Shown: piece after piece, positions 55,789 through 63,828 of the stretch
Position numbering within the stretch: position 1 is the first letter of the stretch
How the letters are laid out: each line of letters begins with the position of its first letter
Assembly (NCBI RefSeq): GCF_036181745.1
Contig: NZ_CP108080.1
Location: 2,108,001 to 2,172,000 of the forward strand
DNA from: Streptomyces sp. NBC_00259
GTDB taxonomy: Bacteria; Actinomycetota; Actinomycetes; Streptomycetales; Streptomycetaceae
Direction: 5' to 3'
Length of the DNA stretch: 64,000 nt
The notes under the pieces: model-generated
What the model saw: only the letters and a program-made list of their open reading frames with translations
Databases searched by the model: none
What the model was told of the DNA's origin: nothing
Program-made: the position numbers and the translations under genes

Positions 55789-57461
55789 ACCGTCCACCAC
55801 GCCGTCGCATCGGCCGGCAGGACGGCGGAGCCGTCGCTCACCGCCACCGGTGTGCTGGCCAGCAGGAGCGTGCCGGGCGCGGGGAGGCGTACCGGCGCGC
55901 CCGTGGTGTTGGTGGTGCAGACGAACCCGTCGCGGGACAGGGCGAGGACGCCGTCGGGGGCGTCCAGCCAGGTCACCGCTTCACCCGCGCCGAGGCCCGG
56001 GTGCTCGCGGCGGGTGGCGAGGGCTGCGCGGTACAGCTCCAGGGTGGAGCCGGCGATTCCGGTCTGGGCCTCCACGCTCAGCTCGGCCCAGTCCGCCGGC
56101 TGCGGAAGCCAGCTGCCGCCGCTGCCGAAGCCGTACGAGGTACCCGACCGCGTCCACGGGATCGGCACCCGGCAGCCGTCCCGGAACCCGTCCTGGCCCT
56201 CCGCACGGAAGAACGACGGATCCTGACGCACCTCGTCGGGGAGGTCCGTCACATCCGGCAGACCCAGCTCCTCGCCCTGATACACGTACACCGACCCCGG
56301 CAGCGCCAGCATCAGCAGTGTCGCCGCACGCGCCCGGCGGAGCCCCAGCTCACGGTCGCCCTGCTCGCGCAGCTGCGTGCCGAGGCCGGGCGGGTTGCCG
56401 AAGCGGGTGGCGTGGCGGGTCACGTCGTGGTTGGACAGCACCCATGTGGTGGGGGCTCCGACGGGCCGCATCGCGGCGAGCGAGCCGTCGATGACCTGCC
56501 GCAGCTCCTTCGCGTCCCAGTTGGTGGTGAGGTACTGGAAGTTGAAGGCCTGGTGCATCTCGTCGGGGCGCACGTACATCGCGGTGCGCTCGACCGTCGG
56601 CGTCCAGGCCTCGGCGACGAGGATGCGCTCGCCCTCGTACTCGTCGAGGATCCGCCGCCAGGAGCGGTAGATCTCGTGGACGCCGTCCTGGTCGAAGAAC
56701 GGCATGACATCGTTTCCGAGCAGCTTGAGCTGGTCGCCGGAGCCGATGTCGGGCAGGCCGGGGGCCTTGACCAGGCCGTGGGCGACGTCGACGCGGAAGC
56801 CGTCGGCACCCAGGTCCAGCCAGAACCGCAGGATCGAGCGGAACTCGTCCTGGACGGCCGGGTGCTCCCAGTTGAAGTCGGGCTGCTCGGGCGCGAAGAG
56901 ATGCAGGTACCACTCGCCGGCGCCGCCGTCCGGGTTCGTGGTCCGCGTCCAGGCCGGGCCGCCGAAGATCGACTCCCAGTCGTTGGGCGGCAGTTCGCCG
57001 TGCTCGCCCTTGCCGGGCCGGAAGTGGAACCGCTCGCGCAGCCGGGAGCCGGGGCCCTCGCGCAGCGCCTGGCGGAACCAGTCGTGCTGGTCGGAGCAGT
57101 GGTTGGGCACGAGGTCGACGATGATGCGCAGGTCCAGGGCGTGGGCACTGCGGATGAGCGCGTCGGCGTCGTGGAGGGTGCCGAACATCGGGTCGATGGC
57201 CCGGTAGTCGGCGACGTCGTATCCCGCGTCGGCCTGTGGGGAGGCGTAGAACGGGCTGAGCCAGACCGCGTCGACGCCGAGCTCCTTGAGGTACGGGAGC
57301 CGGCTGCGTATCCCGGCGAGATCGCCCATGCCGTCGCCGTTGCCGTCGGCGAAGCTGCGCGGATAGACCTGGTAGATCACCGCGTCCCGCCACCATGGCG
57401 CTGGCTCGGCGTGGGTGCCGGTCGTCGTCGTGGTGGCGGGGGCAGCGAGATGCTGGGTCAT
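55785..57461 (-). CDS. Cytoplasmic GH13 alpha-glucosidase
   Basis: This exo-enzyme of 558 residues cuts glucose from imported maltodextrins. GH13 marks are WWRDAVIYQVYPRSFADGNGDG, VDAVWLSPFYASPQADAGYDV, IVDLVPNHCSDQH, DGFRVDVAHGLVK with the nucleophile Asp, ILVAEAWTP and VLSNHDVTRH. No signal peptide is present. Its ATG follows AGGGATGA. The segment near the C-terminus (encoded at 55990-56252) is almost identical in DNA to the second glucosidase gene, far above the similarity elsewhere. It is transcribed with the LacI-type gene behind it and follows malG by 135 bp. Confidence 0.93.
   Translation of the reverse strand: MTQHLAAPATTTTTGTHAEPAPWWRDAVIYQVYPRSFADGNGDGMGDLAGIRSRLPYLKELGVDAVWLSPFYASPQADAGYDVADYRAIDPMFGTLHDADALIRSAHALDLRIIVDLVPNHCSDQHDWFRQALREGPGSRLRERFHFRPGKGEHGELPPNDWESIFGGPAWTRTTNPDGGAGEWYLHLFAPEQPDFNWEHPAVQDEFRSILRFWLDLGADGFRVDVAHGLVKAPGLPDIGSGDQLKLLGNDVMPFFDQDGVHEIYRSWRRILDEYEGERILVAEAWTPTVERTAMYVRPDEMHQAFNFQYLTTNWDAKELRQVIDGSLAAMRPVGAPTTWVLSNHDVTRHATRFGNPPGLGTQLREQGDRELGLRRARAATLLMLALPGSVYVYQGEELGLPDVTDLPDEVRQDPSFFRAEGQDGFRDGCRVPIPWTRSGTSYGFGSGGSWLPQPADWAELSVEAQTGIAGSTLELYRAALATRREHPGLGAGEAVTWLDAPDGVLALSRDGFVCTTNTTGAPVRLPAPGTLLLASTPVAVSDGSAVLPADATAWWTV
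55990..56252. repeat. Copy 1 of a 263-bp near-identical tract
   Basis: On the reverse strand this tract matches 62304-62566 at 262 of 263 positions by hand alignment (the difference is at 56058, against 62498). Identity drops at once outside it. Confidence 0.92.
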
Positions 57462-57532
57462 TTCATCCCTGGGATGGTGGTGGTTGGGGGGAACGTACGG
57501 AACGTGGGGATCCGCGACGGACCGGCGCTGTA

Positions 57533-57607
57533 CCGATCGGCCCTTGTCGGATCGGCCTTTGCCGGATCCGCCTTGGTCGGATCGGCCCTTGACGGATCAG
57601 CCCTTGA
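57533..57607. repeat. 15-bp tandem repeat covering the malG stop codon
   Basis: Five units of the type CGGATCGGCCCTTGA run through the 3' end of malG; the stop codon (TCA at 57597-57599 on the plus strand) lies in the last unit. The remaining part of the malG/glucosidase gap shows nothing else. Confidence 0.88.
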
Positions 57608-58457
57608 CGGCGCCTGCCGACACGCCCGTGACCAGATGGCGCTGGGCGAAGAGGAAGACGACCGCGGCGGGGATGGCGATGAGCACCGAGGCCGCGGTCA
57701 TCGGCCCCCACTGGGCGCCGTACTGGTTGACGAACTTCTGCAGGCCCCCGGCGAGGGTGAGGTTCTCGTCGCCGACCATGAAGGCGGAGGCGTACGCGAC
57801 CTCGCCCCAGGCGGTGATGAAGGAGTAGAACGCCGTCACCGCGATGCCGGGCTTGGCGAGCGGCAGGATCAGCCGCCAGAAGGTGCCGAACGGGGTGAGG
57901 CCGTCGACCTGGCCCGACTCGTCGATCTCGCGCGGGATGGTGTCGAAGAAGCCCTTCATCATCCAGGCGCAGAACGGCACCGCGATGGTGAGGTACGTGA
58001 TGACGAGGCCGGCGGGCTCGTTGAGCAGACCGAGGCCCGCCATGATGTTGTAGATCGGCACGATGAGGACCGCGACCGGGAACATCTGGGTGATGAGCAG
58101 GGTCCACATCAGGCCGCGCTTGCCGGGGAAGCGGAAGCGGCTGACGGCGTAGCCGGTGGTGGCGGCCACGAAGACGCCGAGGACCGTGGTGAGGCCGGCG
58201 ACGAGCAGCGAGTTGCCGAACCAGGTGAGGAACTCGGTGTCGTCGAGCAGCTTGGTGTAGTTCTCGAACGTCGTCTCTTTGACGAAGTCGGTGGTGATCG
58301 CGTACTCCGCCGGCTTCAGCGAGGTGAGCAGCACCCACAGCACCGGGAAGACGGCGATCACGGACGCGACGAAGAGCGTCAGGTGCAGCAGGGCCGAGGC
58401 GAGCGGCGAGCGGCGGCCGCGCACGGGAGCGTTGGCCGGGACATGGGTCGAGGTCAC
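57597..58457 (-). CDS. malG: Maltose/maltodextrin ABC transporter permease MalG
   Basis: This is the second membrane subunit of the maltose importer, 286 residues. There are six hydrophobic spans, and the conserved cytoplasmic EAA-type loop that contacts the ATPase is EIDESGQVDGLTPFGTFWRLILPLAKPGI. The GTG start overlaps malF's stop by 4 bases (GTGA). No ATPase gene is in the operon; from established knowledge Streptomyces sugar importers share one ATPase, MsiK, encoded elsewhere. The stop codon falls in a tandem repeat, so the last residues come from the repeat unit. Confidence 0.96.
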   Translation of the reverse strand: MTSTHVPANAPVRGRRSPLASALLHLTLFVASVIAVFPVLWVLLTSLKPAEYAITTDFVKETTFENYTKLLDDTEFLTWFGNSLLVAGLTTVLGVFVAATTGYAVSRFRFPGKRGLMWTLLITQMFPVAVLIVPIYNIMAGLGLLNEPAGLVITYLTIAVPFCAWMMKGFFDTIPREIDESGQVDGLTPFGTFWRLILPLAKPGIAVTAFYSFITAWGEVAYASAFMVGDENLTLAGGLQKFVNQYGAQWGPMTAASVLIAIPAAVVFLFAQRHLVTGVSAGAVKG

Positions 58458-59467
58458 CAGGTTTCTCCCTGCTTGCGGAGGACGCGCTGGTAGACAGCGG
58501 CGAAGACCATCAGGAGGACGAGGATCAGCACGCCCCAGGTGGAGGACTGGGCGAAGTCGCGCGGACTGATCTCGAACGAGAACTTGTACGCCTGGGTGAC
58601 CAGGATCTGGGTGGCCTCACCCGGACCGCCCCGGGTGAGCAGGAAGATCACCGGGAACATGTTGAAGGTCCAGATGGTGCTCAGCAGGACGACGGTGGTG
58701 GACACCGACCTGAGGCCCGGCATGGTGATGTGGCGGAACCGCTGCCAGGCGTTGGCGCCGTCCATCTCCGCGGCCTCGTACAGCTCGCCGGGTATGGACT
58801 GCAGACCGCCGAGCAGGGCGACCATCATGAACGGGACGCCGAGCCAGACGTTGACGGCGATCACCGAGAACTTGGCCCAGGTGGGGTCGTTCAGCCACGG
58901 CACCGCGTCGAGGCCGCCACCCGCGAGGATCTTGTTGAGCAGGCCGTTGTCCTCGTTGTAGAGGAAGCGCCAGGCGAAGACGGAGACGAATCCGGGCACG
59001 GCCCAGGGCAGGATCAGCATCATCCGGTAGAACGACCGGCCGGCGATCCTACGGTTGAGGATGTTGGCGAGGGCGAGGCCCAGGCCGAAGGTGACGGCCA
59101 CGCAGGAGACCGTCCACACCAGCGTCCACCCGAGGGTGTCGAGGAACTGGCTGCCGGTGAGTGCGTCGGCGTAGTTGTCGAGCCCGACGAATTCGTAGGT
59201 CGCGGGGAGGTGGTTGACCCCGATCGACCGCTCGACGTTCCGCTCGTTGGCGTTGGTCAGCGACAGATAGACGCCGCGGACGAGCGGGTAGCCGATGATC
59301 ACCCCGATCACGATCACCACAGGGGTGACCATGGCCCAGGCGTACCAGTGGGTGGAGAGGGCGCGGCGGAGCTTGCCGGGCGCGCCTGCGGTGTCGCGGC
59401 GACGGCCGCGGGCCCTGTTGGGCTCCGCGGCCTTCGCCACCGACTGGCCGCTGGTGTGGACAGCCAT
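58454..59467 (-). CDS. malF: Maltose/maltodextrin ABC transporter permease MalF
   Basis: This is the first membrane subunit of the importer, 337 residues. A cytoplasmic N-terminus of about 40 residues rich in Arg leads to six spans (WAMVTPVVIVIGVIIGYPLV, LDTLGWTLVWTVSCVAVTFGLGLALA and others). The EAA loop reads YEAAEMDGANAWQRFRHITMPGLR. GGAAGAG is upstream of the ATG. It lies 15 bp after malE and overlaps malG by 4 bases, so the three form one operon. Confidence 0.96.
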   Translation of the reverse strand: MAVHTSGQSVAKAAEPNRARGRRRDTAGAPGKLRRALSTHWYAWAMVTPVVIVIGVIIGYPLVRGVYLSLTNANERNVERSIGVNHLPATYEFVGLDNYADALTGSQFLDTLGWTLVWTVSCVAVTFGLGLALANILNRRIAGRSFYRMMLILPWAVPGFVSVFAWRFLYNEDNGLLNKILAGGGLDAVPWLNDPTWAKFSVIAVNVWLGVPFMMVALLGGLQSIPGELYEAAEMDGANAWQRFRHITMPGLRSVSTTVVLLSTIWTFNMFPVIFLLTRGGPGEATQILVTQAYKFSFEISPRDFAQSSTWGVLILVLLMVFAAVYQRVLRKQGETW

Positions 59468-59482
59468 CAGTCGGTCTCTTCC

Positions 59483-60754
59483 TTACTTCCAGTCCTTGAG
59501 GAGCTTCCGGTAGGCGTCGCCCGCCGTCTTGGCTCCCTTCTCCGGGGTGGTCTGGCCGGTGAGGACCTTGGTGTACTCGGTCACCAGCGGGGCGAAGAGG
59601 CTGCCGCCCTCCGGGATCCAGGGGCGCTCGACGGCCTTGTCGACGACCGGCTTGAAGAAGGCGACCATCTCGTTGCCGGAGACGGTCGGCTTGTTGTAGA
59701 CGGAGGTGCGGGTCGGGAGCAGGCTGAGCTCCTTGGCGACCGTGGTCTGCGAGTCGACGGAGCTCATGTACTCGACGAAGGCGTAGGAGGCCTCGAGGTT
59801 CTTGGAGCCGGCGTAGACGGCGAGGTTGTGGCCGCCCTGCGGGGCACCCTGGCCGGCGGAGCCCGCCGGCACCGGGGTGATGCCGAGGTTCGTCTTGTCC
59901 TTGAACTCCTTGCCGGCGTAGGTGTCGGTGACCGCCCACGGGCCGTTGATCATCATGGCGACCTTGCCTTCCTTGAAGGCGGTCTGCATGTTGTTCCAGC
60001 CGTCGGTGGCGTCGGTCTTGGCCGCACCGGTGTCGACGAGGTCCTTGACGACCTTCATGGCCTTGACGCCGGCCGGGTTGTCGACCGTGATCTGCTTCTT
60101 CTCGGCGTCGACCAGGTTGCCGCCCTCGCCGTAGAGGAAGGACAGGAACCAGTACGCGTCGTCGCCGCGCAGGTACAGGCCCGTCTTGCCGGTCTTCTCC
60201 TTGATGGTCTTGGAGACCGTCTTCAGATCGGCGATCGAGGCGGGCGGCGTGACGCCGGCCTGCTCGAAGATCTTCTTGTTGTAGAAGATGCCCATGGAGT
60301 CGATGACCTGCGGGACCGCGTAGGTCTTGTCGTTGTACTTCGTGGAGGCGGCGGCCTGCGGCAGGAAGTCCTTCTCGTCCTTGAGGGCCGAGGTGCCGTC
60401 CAGCGGGGCGAGGTAGCCGAGGTCGGCGAACTCGGGGGTCCAGGCGACCTCGGAGCGGATCACGTCGGGGGCGCCGGAGCCGGACTGGGCGGCGTTCTTG
60501 AACTTGTTCTGCGCCTCGCCGAAGGGCACGTTCACATAGTTGATCTTGACGTCGGGGTGGAGCTTGGTGAAGCCCTCGGCGAGCTTCTTGAAGACCTTGT
60601 CCTCGCTGCCGACGGTCGACGTGTCCCACCAGGTGACCGTGCCGGACAGCTTGCCCGAGCTGCTCTTGCCGCCCTCGGTGTCGTCCCCGCCGCACGCCGT
60701 CGCCGTGAGCGCCAGGCTCGCGACCAGGGCGGTGGCCGCTATGCCACGTCGCAT
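59483..60754 (-). CDS. malE: Maltose/maltodextrin-binding lipoprotein MalE
   Basis: This is the solute-binding subunit, anchored outside the membrane. It has 423 residues. The lipoprotein signal is IAATALVASLALTATACGGDD (lipobox ATAC, Cys about 21). The mature part shows SBP1-family marks: GTVTWWDTSTVGSE, VPFGEAQNKFKNAAQSG, PDVIRSEVAWTPEFADLG, WNNMQTAFKEGKVAMMINGPWA, ASYAFVEYMSSVDSQ. The ATG at 60754 is preferred over a GTG 6 bases upstream. It is the first gene of malEFG, read divergently from the second glucosidase, with MalR-type operators in the 301-bp gap. Confidence 0.96.
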   Translation of the reverse strand: MRRGIAATALVASLALTATACGGDDTEGGKSSSGKLSGTVTWWDTSTVGSEDKVFKKLAEGFTKLHPDVKINYVNVPFGEAQNKFKNAAQSGSGAPDVIRSEVAWTPEFADLGYLAPLDGTSALKDEKDFLPQAAASTKYNDKTYAVPQVIDSMGIFYNKKIFEQAGVTPPASIADLKTVSKTIKEKTGKTGLYLRGDDAYWFLSFLYGEGGNLVDAEKKQITVDNPAGVKAMKVVKDLVDTGAAKTDATDGWNNMQTAFKEGKVAMMINGPWAVTDTYAGKEFKDKTNLGITPVPAGSAGQGAPQGGHNLAVYAGSKNLEASYAFVEYMSSVDSQTTVAKELSLLPTRTSVYNKPTVSGNEMVAFFKPVVDKAVERPWIPEGGSLFAPLVTEYTKVLTGQTTPEKGAKTAGDAYRKLLKDWK

Positions 60755-60836
60755 GTGAACTCCTTCGACCTGGGCCGCTCCATCACGGCGCCGATTCGTC
60801 GAGGAACGTAACAAGGTTGAAAGAAGACCGAAAGAC

Positions 60837-60860
60837 CTTGCGAGAGATTTCCGCAAGCAG
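60837..60860. promoter_or_regulatory. MalR-type operator near malE
   Basis: CTTGC (60837-60841) and GCAAG (60853-60857) form an inverted repeat with an 11-base gap, and TTCCGCAAGCAG matches the left part of the 18-bp operator. It lies about 85-105 bases upstream of the malE start. Confidence 0.55.
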
Positions 60861-60959
60861 CCGCGATCGTTACATCCGCGTGTCCTCACGGTAGCCGTTG
60901 CGCGCCTTGCCAACGGGGGCTTCGTCCGTTCCACCGCTCCGTAAGGCCTGCGCAACTGC

Positions 60960-60977
60960 TTCCGCAAGAGATTGCAG
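60960..60977. promoter_or_regulatory. MalR-type operator upstream of the second alpha-glucosidase
   Basis: TTCCGCAAGAGATTGCAG matches the amylase operator at 16 of 18 positions. It is about 80 bases before the glucosidase start and about 205 bases before malE, and could serve both divergent promoters. Confidence 0.68.
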
Positions 60978-61055
60978 CGCTGTTACCTTCGGCATAGGTC
61001 GGCGTTGAACCGGAAGATCCGGAACATCCCGAAACAGGCATCCGAAGGAGCGCCC

Positions 61056-62771
61056 ATGACGCAGGAGCTCAGCACGACCGCCACGCCGCAGACCGGTACG
61101 ACCTCCACGCCGCAGACCGGTACGGCCTCCCTGACGCAGTCAGGTACGGCCACCGTGCCGCAGGCCGCCACGGTCGCTCCGCCGCGCCGCCCCGGGCAGC
61201 CGCGGGACTGGTGGCGGGACGCCGTGATCTACCAGGTGTACGTCCGCTCCTTCGCCGACAGCGACGGCGACGGCATCGGCGATCTGCGCGGCATCCGCGA
61301 CCGGCTCCCCCATCTCGCGGGCCTCGGCGTGGACGCGGTCTGGCTGACCCCCTTCTACGCCTCCCCGCAGGCCGACGGCGGCTACGACGTCTCCGACTAC
61401 CGGGCCGTGGATCCGCTCTTCGGCGCCCTCGACGACGCCGACGACCTCGTACGCGAGGCGCACCGCCTGGGCCTGCGGGTGATCGTCGACATCGTCCCGA
61501 ACCACACCTCCGACCAGCACGCCTGGTTCCGTTCCGCGCTCGCCGGCGGTCCCGAGCGGGCGTACTACCACTTCCGGCCGGGCAAGGGCGCGGACGGGGA
61601 ACTGCCGCCGAACGACTGGGAGTCGGTCTTCGGCGGCCCGGCGTGGACCCGGACCACGAATCCGGACGGCGGCGACGGGGACTGGTACCTGCACCTCTTC
61701 GCCCCCGAGCAGCCCGATCTCGACTGGGAGCACCCCGCCGTGCGCGAGGAGTTCGACGCGGTCCTGCGCTTCTGGCTGGACCTGGGCGTCGACGGCTTCC
61801 GGATCGACGTCGCCCACGGCATGGTCAAGGCCCCCGGCCTGCCCGACATCGGGGCCCGTGAGCAGGCGAAGATGATCGGCGCGCAGGTGCTGCCGTTCTT
61901 CGACCAGGACGGTGTCCATGTGATCCACCGCTCCTGGCGCCGGCTCCTGGACACGTACGACGGCGAGCGCATCGGCGTCGCCGAGGCCTGGGCCCCCAGC
62001 CCTGAGCGGCTCGCGCTGTACGTACGGCCCGACGAGCTGCACCAGGCGTTCAACTTCCAGTTCCTGCGTTGCCCCTGGGATCCGGACCGGATGCGGGAGG
62101 TCGTCGACGCCTCGCTGGCGGCGACGGCGTCCGTGGGCGCGCCCACCACGTGGGTGCTGTCGAACCACGACGTCACCCGGCACACCACGCGCTACGGCGG
62201 AGGGGAGCAGGGGCTCCGCCGGGCCCGGGCCGCGGCGCTGCTGATGCTGGCGCTGCCCGGGTCGGTGTACGTGTATCAGGGCGAGGAACTCGGCCTCCCC
62301 GAAGTGACGGACCTCCCCGACGAGGTGCGTCAGGATCCGTCGTTCTTCCGTGCGGAGGGCCAGGACGGGTTCCGGGACGGCTGCCGGGTGCCGATCCCGT
62401 GGACGCGGTCGGGTACCTCGTACGGCTTCGGCAGCGGCGGCAGCTGGCTTCCGCAGCCGGCGGACTGGGCCGAGCTGAGCGTGGAGGCCCAGACCGGGAT
62501 CGCCGGCTCCACCCTGGAGCTGTACCGCGCAGCCCTCGCCACCCGCCGCGAGCACCCGGGCCTCGGTGCCGGCTCCGGTGTGACCTGGCTGGACGCCCCC
62601 GACGGCGTCCTCGCCTTCGCCCGCGACGGGTTCGTCTGCACGATGAACACCCGCGGCACGGACGTGGAGCTTCCCGCGCCGGGGAGCGTCCTGCTGGCCT
62701 CGGCGACCCCCGAATTCGACGGCGGGAGGGTCCGCCTGCCCGCCGACTCGACCGTCTGGTGGGCAATCTGA
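61056..62771 (+). CDS. Cytoplasmic GH13 alpha-glucosidase (second copy)
   Basis: This exo-enzyme of 571 residues acts on maltodextrins. The first ~40 residues are a disordered Thr/Pro/Gln repeat (TPQTGTTSTPQTGTASL). Then the GH13 domain begins: DWWRDAVIYQVYVRSFADSDGDG, DAVWLTPFYASPQADGGYDV, IVDIVPNHTSDQH, DGFRIDVAHGMVK with the nucleophile Asp, IGVAEAWAP, VLSNHDVTRH. GAAGGAG lies 7 bases before the ATG. It has the same enzymatic outfit as the paralogue at 55.8-57.5 kb; the two may differ in chain-length preference. It is followed 25 bp later by malR. Confidence 0.93.
   Translation: MTQELSTTATPQTGTTSTPQTGTASLTQSGTATVPQAATVAPPRRPGQPRDWWRDAVIYQVYVRSFADSDGDGIGDLRGIRDRLPHLAGLGVDAVWLTPFYASPQADGGYDVSDYRAVDPLFGALDDADDLVREAHRLGLRVIVDIVPNHTSDQHAWFRSALAGGPERAYYHFRPGKGADGELPPNDWESVFGGPAWTRTTNPDGGDGDWYLHLFAPEQPDLDWEHPAVREEFDAVLRFWLDLGVDGFRIDVAHGMVKAPGLPDIGAREQAKMIGAQVLPFFDQDGVHVIHRSWRRLLDTYDGERIGVAEAWAPSPERLALYVRPDELHQAFNFQFLRCPWDPDRMREVVDASLAATASVGAPTTWVLSNHDVTRHTTRYGGGEQGLRRARAAALLMLALPGSVYVYQGEELGLPEVTDLPDEVRQDPSFFRAEGQDGFRDGCRVPIPWTRSGTSYGFGSGGSWLPQPADWAELSVEAQTGIAGSTLELYRAALATRREHPGLGAGSGVTWLDAPDGVLAFARDGFVCTMNTRGTDVELPAPGSVLLASATPEFDGGRVRLPADSTVWWAI
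62304..62566. repeat. Copy 2 of the 263-bp near-identical tract
   Basis: This is the partner of 55990-56252 in inverted orientation. It encodes VTDLPDEVRQDPSFFRAEGQ and the following ~67 residues, identical in both proteins. Confidence 0.92.
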
Positions 62772-62782
62772 CATGCGACCGG

Positions 62783-62788
62783 TACAGT
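62783..62788 (+). promoter_or_regulatory. -10 box (TACAGT) of the possibly leaderless malR
   Basis: TACAGT ends 8 bases before the ATG at 62797, between the glucosidase stop and malR, so malR may have its own leaderless transcript besides read-through. Confidence 0.45.
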
Positions 62789-62796
62789 CCAATCCC

Positions 62797-63828
62797 ATGA
62801 CCGCACGGCTTGCCGACATCGCAGCCCAGGCGGGGGTCAGCGAGGCGACGGTCAGCCGGGTGCTCAACGGCAAGCCAGGCGTTGCCTCGACCACCCGCGA
62901 ATCGGTGCTCGCCGCACTCGACGTCCTCGGTTACGAGCGTCCCGTGAAGCTGCGGCGCCGCAGCGCCGGGCTCGTCGGGCTCATCACGCCCGAGCTGGAG
63001 AACCCCATATTCCCGGCCCTGGCCCAGGTCATCGGACAGGCGCTGACCCGCCAGGGCTACACCCCCGTGCTGGCCACCCAGACTCCCGGGGGCTCCACCG
63101 AGGACGAGCTCACCGAAATGCTGGTGGACCGGGGCGTTTCAGGCATCATCTTCGTCTCCGGGCTGCACGCCGACACGACGGCCGACATGCAGCGCTACGA
63201 GAAGCTGCGCGCCCAGGGCGTGCCCTTCGTCCTCGTCGACGGATTCTCCCCGCAGGTGCAGGCACCGTTCATCTCGCCCGACGACCGGGCGGCCATGCAG
63301 CTGGCGGTGACCCATCTCGTCTCCCTCGGCCACACCCGTATCGGACTGGCTCTCGGGCCCCGGCGCTTCGTCCCGGTCCTGCGGAAGATAGAGGGCTTCA
63401 TCAAGGCCGTCCACGACCAGCTCGGCCTGAGCGAGCCGGAGATCGAGTCCCTGCTCATCCAGCACTCCCTCTACACCCTGGAGGGCGGCCAGGCCGCGGC
63501 GTCCGCGCTGATGGACCGGGGCTGCACGGCCGTGGTGTGCGCGAGCGACATGATGGCGCTCGGCGCGATCCGGGCGGCGCGGCAGCGCGGACTGGAAGTC
63601 CCCGACGACATCTCGGTCGTGGGCTTCGACGACTCCCCGCTCATCGCCTTCACCGACCCGCCGCTGACGACCGTGCGCAAGCCGGTCCCGGCGATGGGCC
63701 AGGCGGCGGTACGCACCCTGCTGGAGGAGATCGGCGGGACGCCCGCTCCCCACAGCGAGTTCGTCTTCATGCCGGAGCTGGTCGTCCGCGGCTCGACCGC
63801 GGCGGGCCCCGTGCACGCCGCCTCCTGA
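62797..63828 (+). CDS. malR: Maltose operon repressor MalR (LacI family)
   Basis: This repressor has 343 residues. The HTH is LADIAAQAGVSEATVSRVLNGKPGVAS, followed by RRRSAGLVGLITPELENPIFPALAQVIGQALTRQGYTPVLATQTPGGSTEDELTEML and the C-terminal TDPPLTTVRKPVPAMGQAAVRTLLEE and HSEFVFMPELVVRGST. The sequence agrees closely with the S. coelicolor MalR I remember, which represses malEFG and binds CTTGCAG-type repeats. The ATG at 62797 (MTARLADI) is preferred over 62773. It would release its operators when maltose or a derivative is present. A paralogue lies at 54.8-55.8 kb. Confidence 0.95.
   Translation: MTARLADIAAQAGVSEATVSRVLNGKPGVASTTRESVLAALDVLGYERPVKLRRRSAGLVGLITPELENPIFPALAQVIGQALTRQGYTPVLATQTPGGSTEDELTEMLVDRGVSGIIFVSGLHADTTADMQRYEKLRAQGVPFVLVDGFSPQVQAPFISPDDRAAMQLAVTHLVSLGHTRIGLALGPRRFVPVLRKIEGFIKAVHDQLGLSEPEIESLLIQHSLYTLEGGQAAASALMDRGCTAVVCASDMMALGAIRAARQRGLEVPDDISVVGFDDSPLIAFTDPPLTTVRKPVPAMGQAAVRTLLEEIGGTPAPHSEFVFMPELVVRGSTAAGPVHAAS

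Noticed and set aside
56001..58493. 830-residue plus-strand frame across the maltose genes, and similar long opposite-strand frames elsewhere (for example 43683-47888)
   Set aside because: They are shadows of high-GC genes on the other strand, with low-complexity Val/Gly/Arg composition and no domains.
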